This document shows, piece by piece, positions 45,979 through 57,337 of a stretch of 64,000 nucleotides of DNA. The DNA comes from Strigamia acuminata. Taxonomy: Eukaryota; Arthropoda; Chilopoda; Geophilomorpha; Linotaeniidae. The notes beneath the pieces were generated by a model. The model had not been told where the DNA came from. It did not search any database and worked only from the letters and a program-made list of their open reading frames with translations. The stretch is taken from assembly GCA_949358305.1 (NCBI GenBank), contig OX442317.1, forward strand, positions 3,352,186 through 3,416,185, read 5' to 3'. Position 1 is the stretch's first letter, and every line of letters begins with the position of its first letter. Both the position numbers and the translations under genes were made by a program.

Positions 45979-47687
45979 ATGGGAGCACCAAACAGAGTCG
46001 GCAATATGTTCTTGGTCTTCATATTGTTCATTGCTTTTCTACCTGTTTACGCCTTTATGTTCATATTGATAACCCTTTCGCGAATGTTCCGATGCGTCGT
46101 AGGAATCGTGTTAACCTTAAAAAAAGGTAAAAAAAAATAGATTTCTTGAATGGCGATAATTGTGTATTCCTCGTGACATACGGAAAAGGCTCATTAGTCA
46201 CAATAGGGTCGATGACCTTTCAAGGGGAGTTCGATCTCGACTGGATTCGAAATGAGTTTGTGAAAACGCTTCAATCCGATCGCCAATATTACTCGCACTT
46301 TTTCAAATTCCCCGCAAAATGTTGCGGATTTTTCTATTGGCAAGAAGAGAACAATTTCCAAATAGACGATCACTTTTCGCTCTACGACTGCAAACCGCCT
46401 TCAAACCGCCGGCAATTATCGCAAATTCACACCGACTTAGTCAACTCGAAGTTCGAACGACCCGGCAAATCCCCGTGGAAAGTTTTCGTTTTCCCATTAG
46501 CGGACGATTTTCCGGGTTTGCCGTCCCCAGGACCCCATTACGTCTGCCAAATGCATTTCCACCACGAACTGTCAGACGGCTTGGGAATTATGAAAACTTT
46601 CACAGAAACATTTCAGGAATTAAACCCCATTCAGAATGTCCGAGTTTCGTCAAAATCACCAATCATTTCTATACTCTTTCCACACTTAAGAGTGACCCTG
46701 GAAGCTGGGCTCCCATTGGCCTACTTAGAACTGCAATGCAACTACTGCTACACTAGTGAAATAGCTCGGCCAATGGGAGCCCAGCTTCCAGGGTCACTCT
46801 TGAGTGTGGAAAGAGTATAGCATCGTGTCGAAATGCTTGGAATATTTGATTGCGTTCGTCAATCTACCCATGTGGTTCGTAAAAGCACAACTGGTCCAAG
46901 ACAAAAGCATACTGCACCGTGTCCCCCAAATCGGTGATCGAGTCATGTCCCTCGCTCCGCTAATTCAATTGGATCGTGTTAAAAGAATCAAAAACGCAAC
47001 TGGGGCGACAGTAAATGACGTCATGATATCTTGCGTCGTTGCTGCAATCGAGAAACATTTCCAGCGTGAACTAGAAGCTTTACCCAACCGGATTCATTGC
47101 ATGATTCCCATATCGATGCACAAACCCGAGCACCCAATCCTCGGAAACGAAGTGTCTCCTGTTTATTTTAATTTGCCTTTGAATTGTGCAAATCCTCTCA
47201 ACCGTTTGGCCGCCATTACAAAACAGACCAAGAGTTTGAAGACATCCGCCGAGGTTTTGTCTATGTACAATATGCAAAAATGCGTCATCAATCAATTGCC
47301 ATCGCTTATTACAACCTTTATTAGTAGAAGTATTAATGCTACATTTATCCTATCAAATGTTTATGGTATTCAATCACTGCCCTGTAAAGAGAAAGCTGGC
47401 AAATTCGTTACCATGAGCGGTGGTCCTCAACACCTTGGCTCTTTGGGTATAGTGTAATAATGTTCTTTGTTTAGTTCCTGAGTTTTAATGTTGGTCTTTC
47501 TTTCTTCTTGTCCGCTGTAGGATTCACAATCTTAATATCCAGCTCGAATGGACAAATCCAAATTGATATTTCATCTGACAAGACTGTGTTCTCCACATGC
47601 CAAATTCTGGAACAGCTTTTAGAAGATTGTGTTGCTGAAGTTGATTTGTTAGAAGAAATAATACTTCCCACCAAAAAAAGGCTGTAA
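45979..47687 (+). pseudogene. WSD copy c, inactivated by a slippage frameshift and a MITE
   Basis: Full-length relative of copy b with exon 1 at 45979-47446 and exon 2 at 47521-47687. Where other copies have GGTAAGAAAACAGATTTC, this copy has an A-run two bases longer followed by TAG (46138-46140), which truncates the protein at about residue 54. A 146-bp MITE (46672-46817) splits the region after the active site. Between these lesions the coding sequence, including HHELSDG, and the last exon are nearly intact, and the splice donor is GTATAG. The MITE adds 146 bp plus TA, which also shifts the frame. AATAAA at 47805. Recent inactivation. Confidence 0.93.
46672..46817. mobile_element. Fold-back MITE inside WSD copy c, TA duplication
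   Basis: Inverted arms of about 50 bp begin TACTCTTTCCACACTTAAGA and end TGAGTGTGGAAAGAGTA, flanked by TA at 46670-46671 and 46818-46819. Intact paralogues read ATTTCTAGTATCGTG at this site. It shares CTCCCATTGG and TACTC ends with the element at 25119-25544. Confidence 0.95.
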
Positions 47688-47866
47688 TCTAAACCCAAAT
47701 CAGATGCATGTTAACCTCACAAATTTTTATAAAACCATGTTTGTTTCTGCAATTTTAAAATGTAAAATCAACACACTTGTTAGATATGTTGGATCTAACA
47801 AAAAAATAAAATCTGACAAAGTTGCATCAGCACATATGGGTTCGCAGACTGCATGGGTATTTCAAA

Positions 47867-47873
47867 TACTGTA
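47867..47873. other. Probable Tigger excision footprint (TACTGTA)
   Basis: Flanks GGGTATTTCAAA and TACCTAAACCGAATATC match those of the Tigger MITE at 37221-37404. Here the element is absent and TA-CTG-TA remains, the two target TAs plus three terminal bases. Confidence 0.75.
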
Positions 47874-48117
47874 TACCTAAACCGAATATCTAAATCGCGA
47901 GTTGCTTTTTCTAAAAGTCCGTGGCCATTTCAGATAAATATTTAATCTCGTCCAAGATTTAATGAATCGTATAATTTAATCAACTTTTGAAAGCATACTT
48001 TATCTTTCTCACTCATGCACCATTACTCATCGCTATTGTACATATAAATTAAACCCTCACCTCAAACCTCCGATTGTTAAATAGATAAGATTAACAGTAT
48101 TGTTTGTGACAGTATGT

Positions 48118-48180
48118 ATTTCGAACAAGATGGGCGCAACTAACACACTCGGGAATATCTTCTTGATCTTCATATTGTTC
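48118..48180 (+). pseudogene. WSD N-terminal relic
   Basis: VCISNKMGATNTLGNIFLIF-like coding followed by unrelated sequence, parallel to the relic at 34318-34385. Its presence before copy d, as before copy b, suggests the relic was part of the duplicated unit. Confidence 0.7.
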
Positions 48181-48465
48181 TATCATCAGATTTTCTATCT
48201 CCGCAAATTAAATACTACTCCGTATCAGTTATCAGTACCATCAACTTCCCCATAGGGTTCAAAAATATATTTTGCATTATGATGTTGCAATTGATTTCAA
48301 TGTCTTTAAGAGGCACGTTTTTTATCTAGAAACTCATCACTTTTGTTAAAAACAAATTGCTATTGTACGTGCAGCTTGCGCCTCATCTCAAATGCGATAA
48401 ATATGATATTCTTAAACAAAGGACACAACCATGAACAATTCCTGGTAGTGGGTATTTCGAACAAG

Positions 48466-50022
48466 ATGGCAACACCAAACAGAGTCGGGAATATGTTCTT
48501 GGTCTTCATATTCCTCATTGCATTTCTACCGGTTTACGCGTTTTACGCCGTCGCTATAATAATTTCGCGAATGATTCGCTGTGTCGTAGGAATCGTGTTA
48601 ACCTTACAAAGCGGTAAGAAAACGGATTTCTTGAGTAGCGGAGATTGCTTCTTCCTCGTCACTCATGGAAAGGGAAAACTACAAGCAACATTTTCGATAA
48701 CTTTTCAAGGGCAGTTCGATCTCGACTGGATTCGAAATCAGTTTTGGAAAACGTTACAATCCGATCGCCAATCCTACTCGCACTTTTTCAAATTCCCCGC
48801 TAAATGTTGCGGATTTTTTTATTGGCAAGAAGAGGACAATTTCCAAATAGACGATCACGTTTCGCTCTACGACTGCAAACCGCCTTCAAACTACCGCCAA
48901 TTATCGCAAATTCACACCGACATAGCCAACTCTAAGCTCGAACAACCTGGCATATCGCCGTGGAAAGTTTTCATTATCCCATTAGCGGACGATTTTTCGG
49001 GTTCGCCGTCCCCAGGACCCCATTACGTCTGCCTAATCCTTTTTCACCACGCACTGACAGACGGCTATGGAATTATAAAAACGTTTACAGAAACATTTCA
49101 GGAACCAAAGCCCCTTCAAACCGTCGCGGTTCCATCAAAATCATCAATTATTCTATCGAAATGCTTGGAATATCTAATTGTGTTCGTCAATCTACCCATG
49201 TTCTTATGTAAACAACTCCTGATCCGAGACAAACACATCCTGCACCGTGTCCCCCAGATCGGTGATCGACTCGTGTCCGTTTCGCCACCAATTCAATTGG
49301 ATCGCGTTAAAAGAATCAAAAACGCAAGTGGATCGACGGTGAATGACATCGTGCTATCTTGCGTCGTTGCTGCAATTGAAAAACATTTCCAGCGTGAAAA
49401 CGAGGCTTTACCCAGCGATATTCATTGCATGATTCCCGTTTCGATGCGCACACCCGAGCACCCAATCCTCGGAAACGAGTTGTCCGGCTTCATGTTAAAA
49501 TTGCCTTTGAATTGCGCAACTCCTCTCGACCGTTTGACCGTCATTACAAAACAAACCAAGAATTCAAAAACATCCAACGAGCATGTGTGTCTGTACTATC
49601 TGCAAAAATGCTTCATCAATCAATTGCCATCGGTTGTTACGAGTGTTCTTAGTAGAAATTCTCATATTACATTTATCCTAACAAATCTAACTGGTGCTCA
49701 GCGTCTGTCCTGCAACGAGAAAACTGGTAGTTTCGTCAGTATGGAAGTAATACCTACGCACGGGGGCAATGTTGGTAATGTATTCCTTTTGTTTTCTTTC
49801 TCAATTTAGTTTATGAATTATAGTTTTGATTTTTGTTTGTTTATTTATGCTGTAGGATTCGCAATATGCATAATTAGCTCGAATGGACGATTCCAAATTA
49901 GTATATCGTCTGACAAAACCGTGATCTCCAAATGCGAAATTCTAGAACAGATTTTGGAAGATTGTGCCAGTGAAATTGATTTGTTAGAAGAAAAAATACT
50001 TTCAACCAAAAAAAGGTTGTAA
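48466..50022 (+). CDS. WSD acyltransferase, copy d
   Basis: Exons 48466-49774 and 49856-50022 (81-bp phase-1 intron) code 491 residues. The conserved Met in AACAAGATGGCAACACC is taken as start. N-terminal hydrophobic segments lie at residues 8-45; the active-site motif is HHALTDG with the first His at 194; the ND motif reads STVNDIVLS. It is three residues shorter than the other copies just after the active-site half (SIILSKCLEY). The second half (IRDKHILHRV, SGSTVNDIV, NSKTSNEHVCLYY) is shared closely with copy g, the first half with copies b and e. The 5' flank is of the same class as copies b and c. AATAAA at 50183. Confidence 0.93.
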
Positions 50023-50591
50023 TCTGAATCTTGTGTAAAATCAATCGTAATTGTCTTCAATCACACACGTTTGTACGTGCAATTATAAAAAACAATTTCA
50101 CGATCACGTGTCCATTCAATACCCATCTACCTTCATTCACTGACATGATAATTAGCGCATAATTTCGGAGTTTTGGATCCCAAATAAATATGCAACAGAA
50201 AAATTGTATTAAACAAGCACGAATACAGAAAATTATCTGTAATTGTGTTCGAACAGTCACTAAAAAAGAATTGCCTACCTTTCGAGATACCTTTAGTGTC
50301 CATCTGCTGCCAAGTCCATTGTAACTAACATAAAGCCCGAATCAACGCAATGTGTAATTTCGGAATATTTCACGTTTGATCCTAAAAGAACAATCACGGA
50401 TATAAAACAAGAAAAAAACTGTACAATAATAAACACCTGCTGAACGATAAAATTGTATCATTTTCATTCCAACCAAATGAACAATCGGATCAAAAATATA
50501 TCCTGTCGCCATTATTAAAAATTAAAAATTACGTAAGCGGATTATTGTAGCGCCTTCTGTTGACAGAGTAAGAAATTATACGTTCCAATTT
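50023..50591. other. 3' flank of WSD copy d
   Basis: Likely 3' UTR with AATAAA at 50183-50188, then AT-rich DNA with no gene seen. Confidence 0.5.
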
Positions 50592-50595
50592 TTAA

Positions 50596-51820
50596 AGGTC
50601 ATGGGAAGAGAAATGAAAAATTTCTCTCAAGTGTTTGAAATAGCCTAAAAAAAGGTTATGTACCCACTTTAGTTGACAAACTTACGTGTTCCGCCATTAC
50701 AATTTTCCAAAGTTTATACATACCGCCACTAGGCGGCATTATTTTTACGTCATCGACGACAAACAAGCACGGGAATTCCAGCACCAATTTGCGATTTCAG
50801 CATGTTTTTTAGTGAAAATTACCAGAAAAATAAAAAATTACAGCAAATAACAAAAAATCACAGCAAATAATCAAAAATACCAGCAAACCAAAAATTTTTA
50901 AAAAAATTTAAAAAAATAAAAATAGCCGAAAATTACCAAAATAACCAATAGTACCACCAAATAACAACAAAAAATTACCGAAAATAACAGAAAATCATCA
51001 AAAATTACCAAAAAAATAGGAAAGAACAGCTAATAACAAAAAAATTAGGCACGTGCAATTCCAAATTGCAAAAATCCGATTTCAAAAACTTGATTACAGA
51101 ATCGGTTTTTAACTTTGAACGAGTTAAAAACCGATTCTATAATCAAGTTTTTGATTTTCTATTGAAATTATTATTTATTTATTTATTTATTTAAGACTGA
51201 GAATCGACCAAACACCGCCCGCATTTGTGCGATCGAATGCGGCGCCGGTTTGGCCGCATTCGATCGCGCAAATGCAGCCAAACACATGCCGCATTTGTGT
51301 GATCGAATGCAGCTAAACATCCGCCGTATTCGATCGCACAAATACGGCGGGTGTTTGGCTGTATTCGATCGCGCAAATGCGGCAAGTGTAAAAATCGTTC
51401 AGTACTGTTTTACCGGTATATAAAAAAAATTTTCGAGGTTGGCACCTCTAAAAGCCATGTTTTTTTGCCAAAATATGCTGGTACCAGTTATTTTTTAAAA
51501 TTTCCCGGGGGTCGGAACTTCTAAAATAAATGTTTTTTGGCCTAAAATTGGCTGGCAACAATTGAATCAATGTGCGTAACACTACTTCGAATGTATGCGT
51601 GGTGTTGTTGTTTTCAAATCATGTCGTCGATGACGTAGAAATCCCACAATGCATTGCACAAAATGGTTCCCTTTTTGAAATGGTAAAAACAAGATTTCAT
51701 TGTTTAAAACAACAAATACTTTATTATTTCTTAAGTTTGTCAAGGAAAGTGGGTACATAACCTTTTTTTAGGCTATTTCAAACACTTGAGAGAAAATTTT
51801 CATTTCTCTTCCCATGACCT
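50596..51820. mobile_element. TTAA-flanked non-autonomous element (piggyBac-type)
   Basis: 1,225 bp with inverted ends AGGTCATGGGAAGAGAAATG and CATTTCTCTTCCCATGACCT that extend about 75 bp (to CCTAAAAAAAGGTTATGTAC). TTAA lies on both sides (50592-50595 and 51821-51824), the hallmark of piggyBac insertion. The interior has A-rich AAAATTACC repeats and a cluster of palindromes at 51215-51385. No transposase. Another left end appears at 63670. Confidence 0.85.
51215..51385. repeat. Cluster of palindromic GCATTTGTGCGATCGAATGC units
   Basis: Five or six alternating-orientation copies of a unit like CCGCATTTGTGCGATCGAATGC, separated by spacers such as GGCCAAACA. Strong stem-loop potential. A diverged set of similar palindromes (TTGAGCTCTCGAACGCGG) occurs at 60125-60295. 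Confidence 0.8.
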
Positions 51821-52359
51821 TTAATAATAGTAGGCACCAAACTTATAAAACCAATCCCTGGAACAAATCGTCTCAGGTCTTCAACATTTCCTAATAAATA
51901 AATAAATAAATATCATCATTAAATTAAAATTAAATTAAATTAAAATTCTAATAAATAAAAAATTAGAATGAATTCAGATTAAAAAAGTTTTATTTAATTA
52001 TTATTATTATTATTTTATTGTTTACACTCCACAGGAGTAATTTATAGAGGAGAGCAGGATTCTTCAGCTTTGCTGAACTTATCCTTCCTAACACAAAGTA
52101 CAGTGTACTCTGAAAGTAGCATTAAAAATTGAATTGGCATCCATTTTATATTTTGGATTTTCATATGATCAGTCACATGACAGAATGGGGGCGGGACTAG
52201 AGTAGTGACGTCAAGTTGTAGAAGTCACTTCTACAACTTGAAGTTGTAGAAGTCTCGCCATTTTGTTCTGAGTTGTAGAAAACTGGAACAAGTGTGAACA
52301 CAAGACATTCTAAAAGTGGGCGGGTTTTGTAGAAAAGTGGCACAAAAACAGAGACATTA

Positions 52360-52505
52360 GGTGCATTCAAAAACCCAAAAACGCCTCTAAAACTCGTTTC
52401 GTGTTTGTAAGTGTGACGTCCTTCCCATGTTATTCAGTGGGAATGACGTCACACGTACAAACACGAAACGAGTTTTAGAGGCGTTTTTGGGTTTTTGAAT
52501 GCACC
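52360..52505. mobile_element. Fold-back MITE, GGTGCATTC ends
   Basis: 146 bp that is almost entirely inverted repeat: GGTGCATTCAAAAACCCAAA at the left mirrors TTTGGGTTTTTGAATGCACC at the right, flanked by TA. Just upstream at 52213-52245 is a separate 30-nt palindrome (CAAGTTGTAGAAGT and its complement). Confidence 0.9.
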
Positions 52506-52814
52506 TAATGTTATCAATTTTCGTGGAATCACTATTGTTTTAAGTTTGAATCTATTCATTTTCCCTTTTCATTATCAAGTTTTACCGTGCAAAGTTTTCC
52601 CTTCCTACGACCTTCACTCCTTTAAGCCTATAATCAAATACCTCGTGATGTGCTTATCAGTTTCGATAGCATCAAATTTTAAATACAACAATTATTTTCC
52701 AAAAAACAAATTACTGTTGTTACCGAACATGAATTGTTATTGTAATAGCACAATAGCAAATGCAATTGCTGAAAGGATATAATATTCATCCTTAGAGTGA
52801 GCATTGCAAACAAG

Positions 52815-54379
52815 ATGGAATCACTAAACAGACTCGGGAACATGTTATTAGTCTTCATATTACTCATTGCGTTTCAACCTATTTACGCGTTTGTCGCCAT
52901 CGCGATAACAATTTCACGAATGTTTCGAAGCGTCTTAGGAATAGTGCTAACCTTACAAAGCGGTAAGAAAACAGATTTCCTGAGTGGTGGAGATAGCATC
53001 TTCCTCGTCACTCATGGAAAATCAAAACTACAGGTAACAGGTTCGCTAACTTTACAAGGGGAGTTCGATCTCGACTGGATTCGAAATCAGTTTTGGAAAA
53101 CGTTACAATCCGATCGCCAATCTTACTCGCACTTTTTCAAATTCCCCGCAAAATGTTGCGGATTTTTCTATTGGCAAGAAGAGGACAATTTCCAAATAGA
53201 CGATCACGTTTCGCTCTACGACTGCAAACCGCCTTCAAACTACCGCCAATTATCGCAAATTCACACCGACATAGTCAACTCTAAGCTCGAACGACCCGGC
53301 AAATCGCCGTGGAAAATTTTCGTTTTCCCATTAGCGGACGAATTTCGGGGTTTGCCGTCCCCAGGACCCCATTATGTCGTCCTATTGCTTACGCACCACG
53401 TACTGACAGACGGCTATGGAGGTATGCAAACCTTCATAGAAACATTTCAGGAATCAAAACCCAACCAGAATGTCGCAGTTTCGTCAAAATCAACAATTAT
53501 TTCAAGTATCGGGTCAAAATGCTTCGAATATTTGATTGTGTTCGTCAATCTACCCATGATCTTATTTAAACAACTCCTGGTCCGAGACAAAAACATCCTG
53601 CACCGTGTGCCCCAGATCGGTGATCGACTCGTGTCCGTTTCTCCACCAATTCAATTGGAGCGCGTTAAAAGGATCAAAAACGTAACTGGGGTAACAGTAA
53701 ATGACGTCATGATATCTTGCATCGTTGCTGCGATCGAAAAACATTTCCAGCGTGAAAACGAAGCTTTGCCCAGCCGGATTCATTGCATAATTCCCGTTTC
53801 GATGCGCAAACCCGAGCACCCAATCCTCGGCAACGAAGTGTCCGGATTAATTTTAAAATTACCTTTGAACTGTGCAAGTCCTCTCGACCGTTTGGCCGCC
53901 GTTACTAAACAGACCAAAAGTTTGAAGACATCCACCGAGGCTCTGTGTCTGTACCACCTGCAAAAAAGCCTCGTCAATCAATTGCCCTCGGATGTTACAA
54001 GTGTTATTAGTAGAAATTCTCATATTACATTTATCCTAACAAATCTAACTGGTGCTCAGCGTCTGCCCTGCAACGAGAAAACTGGTAATTTCGTCAGTAT
54101 GGACGTAATGCCTCCGCACGGGGGCAATGTTGGTAATGTATTCGTTTGTTTTCTTTATCAATTTAGTTTAAGAATTATAGTTTTGATTTTTGTTTGTTTA
54201 TTTACGCTGTAGGATTCGCAATATGCATAATGAGCTCAAATGGACGAATCCAAATTAGTATTTCGTCCGACAAAACTGTGTTTTCCACATGCGAAATTCT
54301 AGAACAGATTTTGGAAGATTGTGCCGGTGAAATTAATTTATTAGAAGAAAAAATTCTTTCCACCAAAAAAAGGTTGTAA
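52815..54379 (+). CDS. WSD acyltransferase, copy e
   Basis: Exons 52815-54132 and 54213-54379 (80-bp phase-1 intron), 494 residues. The ATG in AACAAGATGGAATCACT is the conserved start. Residues 8-45 are hydrophobic (LLVFILLIAFQPIYAF). The active-site motif is HHVLTDG with His 194; a Thr precedes it where the other intact copies have Phe. The ND motif is TVNDVMIS. Its last part (SRNSHITFILTNLTGAQRL, VMPPHGGNVGN) matches copies d and g rather than b and f, although its middle is b-like. The 5' flank is of a different class from copies b, c and d. A TATAATATTCATC lies just upstream (52778). AATAAA at 54571. Confidence 0.93.
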
Positions 54380-55174
54380 TAAGAATCTTGTATAAAATCA
54401 ACCAATTGTATTTGTTTTTACACACACCACAGTTTGTACGTTCACCATTATATTAAAAAATTATTCTTCCAAATATAGCAACGATGATACGTAACAGCAG
54501 CGATATTAGTAGGCGCGACAGTCAGATTCGCACCTAACTTACTAATACCGCTGATGACAACACAAGATGCAATAAATTTATTCATTTTTCCAATTTTTTT
54601 TTTAACATGGAAAAAAGGAGAAACAGACAAACAAACCAGAAGCTAATGGACCTTACTCCGCTGCAGAAAAGTCATCAAAGTAAGGACCGTAAATGCTCAA
54701 ATAGTGCAACCACGCTCTATAAACAAAACCCAGATATCGAATTCAATCGGTTCGATCAATTTAGCCATTTAACTGTGGCGTTTTGTTTAATTTAGACCCA
54801 CCTTACAATCCCCCCCCCCCATTTGCAATTCTTTAACAACTACTGTAATGCATTTGACAATTCATTGTAATCTAAACCGCCGGTTTTTTTGTGTAGAGAC
54901 ATAATAAATGTTGCTAAAGAATTGCAACTTACCTTATCACAGATGCGATTAATACATGGATAAGATTAACCATCAGAAACGAAGAAATGAAAGACAGCAG
55001 AATTAAATGGGGCACACCCCCGCTGCAAAGAAAGGTTGCAGCTGCAGGAAAGTCATAAATGCTCAAATAGTTCACCTCACTCTATAAACAAAACCCAGAT
55101 CCTCCGCAATTCAGATATTGAATTCAATCGGTTCGATCAATTTAGGCATTTAACTATGGCGTTTTGTTCAATTT
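54380..55174. other. Intergenic duplicated DNA
   Basis: No gene. 54660-54810 and 55040-55174 are paralogous to each other and to 42485-42608 and 61420-61566 (words AATTCAATCGGTTCGATCAA, GGCGTTTTGTTCAATTTAGA). These conserve the target site of the solo LTR that follows. Confidence 0.6.
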
Positions 55175-55178
55175 AGAC

Positions 55179-55772
55179 TGTGACTGGTATGGGGTTCGCC
55201 AGTGCAATCAGGGGAATGAAGACACTGGTTTGGGACGCATACTCACGTAAATAACGGAGACTCCCTAATATTGGTTTGGTTGGCTTTTATTAGTGTTGTC
55301 TAGGGGTATGGGGAATCCCGTTACTCGTTGCGGGGGTGCCACTAAGGCACGCCGTACCTGCAATCGACTTGTCACACACAGGGCGTGAGCCCTATAGGTG
55401 ACGTGGTCGGTTCGACAAAACATTCGTGTCATACTCACTTACGATCCACGTGTCCACTCATGGAGGCTCCGCTATGGAATCCGCCATAGCACTGAGCTTC
55501 TACGTGGTGAATGGTGAGGAGTACAGAGTCCACGGCCCGGGACACGTCTTGTCCCGCCAATAAATACAACTCCTCTGCTACTGCACACACGACCGTCTTA
55601 GTCGGTGTCTAACACTTCTCTACACACGACCGTCCTGGTCGGTGTCCGTACTCTACCACACCACTCGGCTCCCTCCGCCCCCAAGCTAGGTCAATCACCC
55701 GCAGATGAACTTTGGGGCCGTAAATTGGTGGGTGGCAGTGCCGCAGGTCACCAGGGTGGCCAAGCGGTCACA
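55179..55772 (+). mobile_element. Solo LTR (594 bp), 4-bp duplication AGAC
   Basis: Begins TGTGACTGGTATGG and ends AAGCGGTCACA (TG...CA), flanked by AGAC at 55175-55178 and 55773-55776. The uninterrupted site TTCAATTTAGACCCACGTTA is seen at 61548-61567. It contains AATAAA near 55559. An inverted relative is at 60629-61204. Confidence 0.92.
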
Positions 55773-56049
55773 AGACCCACGTTACAATTCAATGAGCATC
55801 CCACGCTGAATTAAGTATTTATGATATGACTGTGACTCCCGGACACTGGAATCCGTCCCCTGTCCGTAGTCAGCCTCCCTACCGTAGGGGGGCGTCCAAT
55901 CTTGTAAGGGGTTAACGGATTGGCTCCCGCTAATCCCCACTGTACGCCATATTGAATTCATCGAAATAAACTAGTCTTACCTGTACTTTGACTCAAGTCG
56001 CATCGTAACGGACTCACATGGCGCAGTTGACAGTTTTACCTACAAATTA

Positions 56050-56250
56050 TGACCGATTAACGAACGAAACGAACGAACTAAACAAACGAACGAAACTAAC
56101 GAACGAAACGAACGAACGAAGCAAAACGAACGAAACGAACGACACGTGCGCGGTAACAAACACGGTACGAACGGAACGAGACGAACGAGACGACGTAACA
56201 AAAACGATACGAACGAACGAACGAAACGGACGAAACGAACACGATAAAAA
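56050..56250 (+). repeat. CGAACGAAA tandem repeats in the LTR element leader
   Basis: Imperfect repeats of AACGAACGAAAC (4-12 bp periods) between the primer-binding site and the gag start. They are a simple-sequence expansion in the leader. Confidence 0.85.
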
Positions 56251-56263
56251 CGAACAAGTCTTA

Positions 56264-57337
56264 ATGGCGAATCTGGACGCGGCCACGTTGGCCGACTTTT
56301 TGACTTCTACTAACGCTGGCCTTTTGCTGCGGTGTTCTGCCGAAGAATTACGCGCCAAAATCGATCTACGCGCGATCCCTATGCCTGCCGGCGCATCGAA
56401 GCAGGCAATGACCGACGCGTTGGTTGCCGACAACCTCGAAACACGTGCCGCCGCCGCGGCCGTCGCACCGCCGCTACCCGTCAACCCCGCTCCGGCCCCG
56501 AATCTCGCGCTCGATATGACGGACCTGAAAGCCGTCGTCGCTCTTTTGGCCGCTAAAATTCTGAACACTCCAGACCCGCTGCCTCCTCCTGTTGTTGTTC
56601 CGCCCGTCGCTGTCCCCGAGATGCACGTGAAACATGGCTTGCACGCCGCAAAGTTTCTGCAACCCTTCACCGGTTTCAAAACTGACGACGTGTGGCAATT
56701 TATTCGCCGCATTAACAGAGCCGCAAAAATCGGCGGATGGACGGAGGAAACCAAGCTCATCCAGGCGAACCGATTGTTACGCGACCAGGCTTCGCACTGG
56801 TGCACGATGCAGGGCGAAGCCATCGACACCTGGGCCGAATGGGACGCATCTAACGAGGTTCGTATGTGCAATTTTGTCACCCTTGCTGTCAGCGCACCTC
56901 CCGGACCGAGTTCCGACGTCGAGTGCGACTTCTCTATTTCTGATGACGCACCTATCGTTGAGAACAACATCGAGGGGCACACAGCAAGGACAGTGCTCGC
57001 CATTCCGGTTGTTCGCAGCCATCGCCTCGCTCCCAAGCAACGCTGCGGTGCTTTACGTGACGACGCAAAGGACGAAGGTGCGTATCCGGACTCGAAGAAA
57101 ACGTTTTCCCGTCCCCTCGCTCTGCGTCCAATCTCTTCTAAGCCATTCGAGGTAATCAAAAAATCACGCCGGCCCGTACCATCCGCACGCTCGTCTGTCT
57201 CCTTTTTCGCAACATCGCAATCAAGGGACGATTGCCCTTTTCTGGGGGGGCGTGTGACTCCCGGACACTGGAATCCGTCCCCTGTCCGTAGTCAGCCTCC
57301 CTACCGTAGGGGGGCGTCCAGTCTTGTAAGGGGTTAA
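56264..57337 (+). pseudogene. Partial gag of the non-autonomous LTR element
   Basis: From the ATG in TTAATGGCG, the frame codes MANLDAATLADFL, an Ala/Pro-rich linker, and then a capsid-like stretch (FLQPFTGFKTDDVWQFIRRI ... KLIQANRLLRDQASHW) that resembles Ty3/gypsy Gag. Homology stops after about residue 200 (EWDASNEV), and the rest lacks the zinc knuckle and pol, running on into the 3' LTR. An upstream in-frame ATG at 56018 precedes CGAACGAAA repeats and is unlikely to be the natural start. G+C is much higher than in the surroundings. Confidence 0.75.

Noticed and set aside
56047-57159. 370-codon minus-strand frame
   Set aside because: It is antisense to the gag-like frame in GC-rich sequence; no domain was recognised.
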